From an uncultured Pelagibacteraceae bacterium (lineage in GTDB: Bacteria > Pseudomonadota > Alphaproteobacteria > Pelagibacterales > Pelagibacteraceae), in the NCBI GenBank assembly GCA_902574045.1, contig CACGMG010000009.1, positions 1 to 33,948 of the forward strand: 33,948 nt of DNA. The letters are read 5' to 3'. A model generated the notes under the pieces. It saw only the letters and a program-made list of their open reading frames with translations, did no database searches and had not been told where the DNA came from. The translations under genes and the position numbers were made by a program. The number at the start of each line of letters is the position of its first letter. Within the stretch, counting starts at the first letter, position 1. Shown here in pieces: positions 30,257 to 33,948 of this stretch.

Positions 30257-31300
30257 TTAAGCTAATTTCTTTTCTGACGAGGTAAGTTCATACAATCTAC
30301 TCAAAGTTCTTTTGAATGGCTTAGCCAAATTACCGGATGAATTTAAATTTTCAAGATTTGTTTGTAATGAAATCAATAGAGAAACTTTTTTTTCATAAAG
30401 AATATCAACTAAAGTTATAAATCTTTGTTGTTGATTGATATTTTCATTTTTAAATATAGGAATATTTTCTATAATAATAAATTTACATACATCGGATATC
30501 GCAATATAATCTTCAGCACCTAAATTATCATTACATAAATAATCAAAACTTAATTTAGTAATACCCTCATAAAAATTATTAATTACTATTTTCCTTCCTT
30601 TTATATTTAATATAATTTTATCTTTTTTCTTATTTTTAGTTAATTTCCTGAATATTTGATTTATTTGAAATATATTTTTTTCAGTGATAGGAAAATACGC
30701 TCTTTGTAATACATTTAAGCCTGACATTCGATAATCTTCTTGGATAATCAATTTTTTTTGAATCGAATTTTCTTTTATAATTGAAATGAAAGGTAAAAAC
30801 TGCTCTCGTTGCAAACCGTCTTTATATAAATCATCAATTTTGATATTAGACGTAATCAAGATTTTTATATTTTCTAAGAATATTGTTTCAAATAATTTGC
30901 CTAAAATCATTGCATCAACAATATTGGTCACTTGCAATTCATCTAGATAAATTAATTTATATTTCTTCAAATTTTTTACAAACTTATTTATTGAGTTTGA
31001 CTTATCTTTATATTTGAAATCATGAAAGCTAATCATAAACTCATTAAAATGAGATCTTTTTTTTGGTATATCAATGTAATTAAAGAAATGGTTGGCAATC
31101 ATTGTTTTTCCAAGTCCTACATCACCGTAAAGATAAAAACAAAGCTTCTTATCTTTTTTAGAAAATAAGTTAAAAAATCTATTTTTGGGTTTTATAAAAG
31201 TATTCAAAGATTCAATAATTTCGATTTGTTTAGTATTTTTTTCAAATTTATTATCTTTACACAATTTTAAAAAAGAATTTTTTAAGGAAACTTTTTTCAT
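30257..31300 (-). CDS. zapE: ZapE/AFG1-family ATPase
   Basis: YLYGDVGLGKTMIANHFF (Walker A), LIYLDELQVTNIVDAMILGKLFE (Walker B, family-typical). Confidence 0.9.
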   Translation of the reverse strand: MKKVSLKNSFLKLCKDNKFEKNTKQIEIIESLNTFIKPKNRFFNLFSKKDKKLCFYLYGDVGLGKTMIANHFFNYIDIPKKRSHFNEFMISFHDFKYKDKSNSINKFVKNLKKYKLIYLDELQVTNIVDAMILGKLFETIFLENIKILITSNIKIDDLYKDGLQREQFLPFISIIKENSIQKKLIIQEDYRMSGLNVLQRAYFPITEKNIFQINQIFRKLTKNKKKDKIILNIKGRKIVINNFYEGITKLSFDYLCNDNLGAEDYIAISDVCKFIIIENIPIFKNENINQQQRFITLVDILYEKKVSLLISLQTNLENLNSSGNLAKPFKRTLSRLYELTSSEKKLA

Positions 31301-31310
31301 TAATCGATCT

Positions 31311-32282
31311 TTAGAGGCTTTTTTCCCACTTAATTGAACTCCTTACCATTACGTCTAATTTATCAAATTTGGGTCTCCATTTAATAAAGTTTTTTAAATT
31401 TTTTGTTACAGCAATAATCTTAACTAAATCCCCTTTTCTTTTTGGTGCTTTAATTATTTTGCCTTTTTGGTTTGAATATTCTAAAAATTTTTCAGCAACC
31501 TCCCTTACTGATATACCCTTACTGTAACCGCAGTTTAAAATTTTCGATTTATTAATTTTATCAATTTTGTTTAAAACCTGAGCATGTATCTCAGCTATAT
31601 CAGAAACATGTATAAAGTCTCTTATGCATGATCCATCTTTTGTTGAGTATTTTGTTCCATATATTTTTAATAACGGTTTTTTTTTAAGAATTTGTATAGA
31701 AAAATTTTTAAATAAATGGTCGGCTTTATTTATTAAACCAAATTTTCCACTTGGACTTGCTCCAACTATATTAAAATACCTTAGGATACCGTAATTTATT
31801 TTATTTTTTTTACAATTTTTGATTATAATTTTTTCTGCTGCAAGTTTAGTTTTCCCATAAATACTTTTCGGTTTTAATTGTGATTTTTCAGTTACTTGGT
31901 ATTTTCCATCTTTATAAACTGCTGCTGTAGATGAGAATATAAAATTTCTTACTGAAGTATTTAAACACGTAGAAATTAGAGATTTTGTATTTAAAACATT
32001 ATTCTTATAATATTTCTTTGGATTCTTTTCTCCTTCTCCAATTATTAAACTTGCTGCTAAATGAATTACAGAGTCGATCTTGTTTTTAATTATTATTGAT
32101 TTAATTTTTTTTGTATTGTTTATATTAGCTTTATAAAATTTCGCTTTTCTGTTAATTAATTTTTTGAACCCGGTAGATAAATTATCAACAATTATAACCT
32201 TTTTTTTATCTTTTAATAATAGTTCAGAAATATGTGACCCTATATAACCTGCTCCTCCAGTAATAAGAATATTTTTTGTCAT
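31311..32282 (-). CDS. galE: UDP-glucose 4-epimerase (GalE-like SDR)
   Basis: NILITGGAGYIGSHISELLL, SIYGKTKLAAEKII (YxxxK), LRYFNIVGASPSGKFG, DGSCIRDFIHVSDIAEIH. Confidence 0.9.
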   Translation of the reverse strand: MTKNILITGGAGYIGSHISELLLKDKKKVIIVDNLSTGFKKLINRKAKFYKANINNTKKIKSIIIKNKIDSVIHLAASLIIGEGEKNPKKYYKNNVLNTKSLISTCLNTSVRNFIFSSTAAVYKDGKYQVTEKSQLKPKSIYGKTKLAAEKIIIKNCKKNKINYGILRYFNIVGASPSGKFGLINKADHLFKNFSIQILKKKPLLKIYGTKYSTKDGSCIRDFIHVSDIAEIHAQVLNKIDKINKSKILNCGYSKGISVREVAEKFLEYSNQKGKIIKAPKRKGDLVKIIAVTKNLKNFIKWRPKFDKLDVMVRSSIKWEKSL

Positions 32283-32288
32283 TAAATT

Positions 32289-32365
32289 TGGCGCGCCCTG
32301 AAGGATTCGAACCTACGACCCTCGGTTTAGAAAACCGATGCTCTATCCAACTGAGCTAAGGGCGC
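32289..32365 (-). tRNA. tRNA-Arg (TCT)
   Basis: Reverse complement GCGCCCTTAGCTCAGTTGGATAGAGCATCGGTTTTCTAAACCGAGGGTCGTAGGTTCGAATCCTTCAGGGCGCGCCA; anticodon TCT, encoded CCA. Confidence 0.95.
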
Positions 32366-32389
32366 AATTAAATTAGTTAGTATATTTAC

Positions 32390-33460
32390 TTAAAAACATA
32401 CCAAGTGGTCAATATAAATCGGGGATTTTATCCCAAATTTTTCAGATTTTTCATGTTGATGAATATGATGCGAATGTACAAAAACAGGTAAATGTTCACC
32501 ATTTTTGGTTTTTAATGTATATATAAAATTTGTGCCTCTAAATTTTCTATCAACTACTTCTAATTTCAATTTACTTTGATCATCATGAATTAGATCTTCT
32601 GGTTGTAAAAGTAATTTAACATTATCTCCTGAATTAAAATTATTTGACAATTTACCCCTTATTTCACCTAACTCATCATGTTTTAACCTGTGAACTGCAC
32701 ATTCACTATCAATTACTTTTACATCAATAAAAACGCCTTTATTTAAAAAATTTGCTACCTCTATTGAATTTGGTTCATGGTGCACATTGTACGGAATGTC
32801 AAATTGTTTTAATTCCTGATTTAAGATAATTCCACATTTATCAGCCATTGAAAAAGCTTCGTATGAGTCATGAGTGACAATGATAGTAGTAAGATTAATT
32901 CTTTTTAAAAGTTTTTTTACTGAAACTTGAATTTCTTCCTTCAAACTTTGATCGATATTAGAAAAAGGCTCATCTAACAAAAGTAAATCTGGTTTAGACA
33001 TTAAAGATCTTGCAATTGATACTCGTTGAGCCTCACCTGCGCTTATTTGATGGGGAAATTTATTTAAAATAGGATCTATGTGTAATAATTCAATAATTTC
33101 TTTTGTATCGAAAGAAAATCCATTTCCATTAGATCTTTTTTTTCCAAAATTAATATTATCAATTACTTTATAATTTGGAAATAAAGAGTTATCTTGAAAT
33201 GAAAGAGCTATGTTCCTTTTTTCAGGTTCTACATGGACATTATTGGAAGCAATTAATTTTCCCTTAAGAAATATTTTTCCTGAATTTAATCTTTGTAACC
33301 CAGCTAGTGTTCTTAAGATTGTAGTTTTCCCTATTCCAGACGGTCCTAACAAAGAAATAATCTGTCCTTGATCTTCAATTTTTAAATCTACGTTGCTTAC
33401 TTTATTTTTTTCACTAGCGACAAAATTCCCTTTTTGAATATCTAGAAAGTATTTGGACAT
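32390..33460 (-). CDS. ABC transporter ATP-binding protein, Fe3+/polyamine-type (FbpC-like)
   Basis: LLGPSGIGKTTILRTLAGLQ, ISAGEAQRVSIARSL, LLLLDEPFSNID, VTHDSYEAFSMADK; C-terminal TOBE-like region. Confidence 0.85.
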   Translation of the reverse strand: MSKYFLDIQKGNFVASEKNKVSNVDLKIEDQGQIISLLGPSGIGKTTILRTLAGLQRLNSGKIFLKGKLIASNNVHVEPEKRNIALSFQDNSLFPNYKVIDNINFGKKRSNGNGFSFDTKEIIELLHIDPILNKFPHQISAGEAQRVSIARSLMSKPDLLLLDEPFSNIDQSLKEEIQVSVKKLLKRINLTTIIVTHDSYEAFSMADKCGIILNQELKQFDIPYNVHHEPNSIEVANFLNKGVFIDVKVIDSECAVHRLKHDELGEIRGKLSNNFNSGDNVKLLLQPEDLIHDDQSKLKLEVVDRKFRGTNFIYTLKTKNGEHLPVFVHSHHIHQHEKSEKFGIKSPIYIDHLVCF

Positions 33461-33472
33461 ATTTTGATTATA

Positions 33473-33948
33473 TTAATTTTTTTGCGAAAGTATATATTTT
33501 GAAGAAAATAATATTAGAATAGTAGCCCAACCAATCAAAAATAATGAAGGTAAAGCTGCTGCTTCTAATAGGTCTTGAGATGCGTATACATATGCTTGAG
33601 TAGCAAATGTCTCAAAATTAAAAGGCCTTAATATCATTGTTATTGGCAACTCTTTTATAATTTCTAATGCTATGAGAACTACTATTAAGATAACGTTATT
33701 TTTAAGATACGGAATGTGAATTTTAGAAAATGTTTTAATTTTAGAATATCCTAATAAATAAGCACTCTCATCTATTGAGCTATTAATTTTTTCATAACTA
33801 GATTTAATTCCATTAAAAGAAAGAGAAAAAAATCTTATAAAGTAAGCAAGTATTAAACCAAATATTGAACCAATAAATAATTTTTTAGTACTACCAAAAT
33901 TAGTATTTTGGTTAATTAAATCACTAAAATTTGAAAATAAAGTTATAA
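33473..33948 (-). CDS. ABC transporter permease, Fe3+-type (FbpB-like), partial (N-terminus beyond window)
   Basis: Reverse-strand hydrophobic frame ending ...FLIGWATILILFSSKYILSQKN* at 33473, directly upstream of the ATPase gene. Truncated by the window, so absent from the ORF track. Confidence 0.75.
   Translation of the reverse strand, partial: ITLFSNFSDLINQNTNFGSTKKLFIGSIFGLILAYFIRFFSLSFNGIKSSYEKINSSIDESAYLLGYSKIKTFSKIHIPYLKNNVILIVVLIALEIIKELPITMILRPFNFETFATQAYVYASQDLLEAAALPSLFLIGWATILILFSSKYILSQKN

Noticed and set aside
31311-32282. galE as the edge of a hypervariable glycan island
   Set aside because: Flanked by zapE and a tRNA-Arg; no glycosyltransferases in the window. The tRNA edge is noted, but there is no island evidence.

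Overview
AT-rich, very compact alphaproteobacterial segment. Protein content and gene order suggest a SAR11/Pelagibacterales-type streamlined genome; this taxon is inferred from composition and family recognition, not from a search. Almost all of it is core genes: gyrA (partial)-ssb // uvrA-PuuD-like membrane protein; yajC-secD-secF; erpA-xth divergent from argS-dgt with scpAB, tatABC, serS and nagZ; valS-ilvD-manC; tRNA-Cys and tRNA-Asn; an XRE regulator; a DUF3108/6134-like exported protein divergent from cysK; an aapJQMP-type amino-acid ABC transporter; zapE; galE; tRNA-Arg; and a partial Fe3+-type ABC transporter. I see no prophage, IS element, CRISPR array, toxin-antitoxin pair or defence locus, and no convincing undescribed multi-gene system. 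The points worth a second look are architectural: convergent genes whose stop codons abut or overlap, divergent start codons 12 nt apart, an internal hairpin after aapJ, a lipobox on the AapJ-like binding protein, palindromes upstream of aapJ, a small ORF in the slot where a SPOR protein is usually found, and a short PuuD-like membrane domain with no cytochrome c motif.
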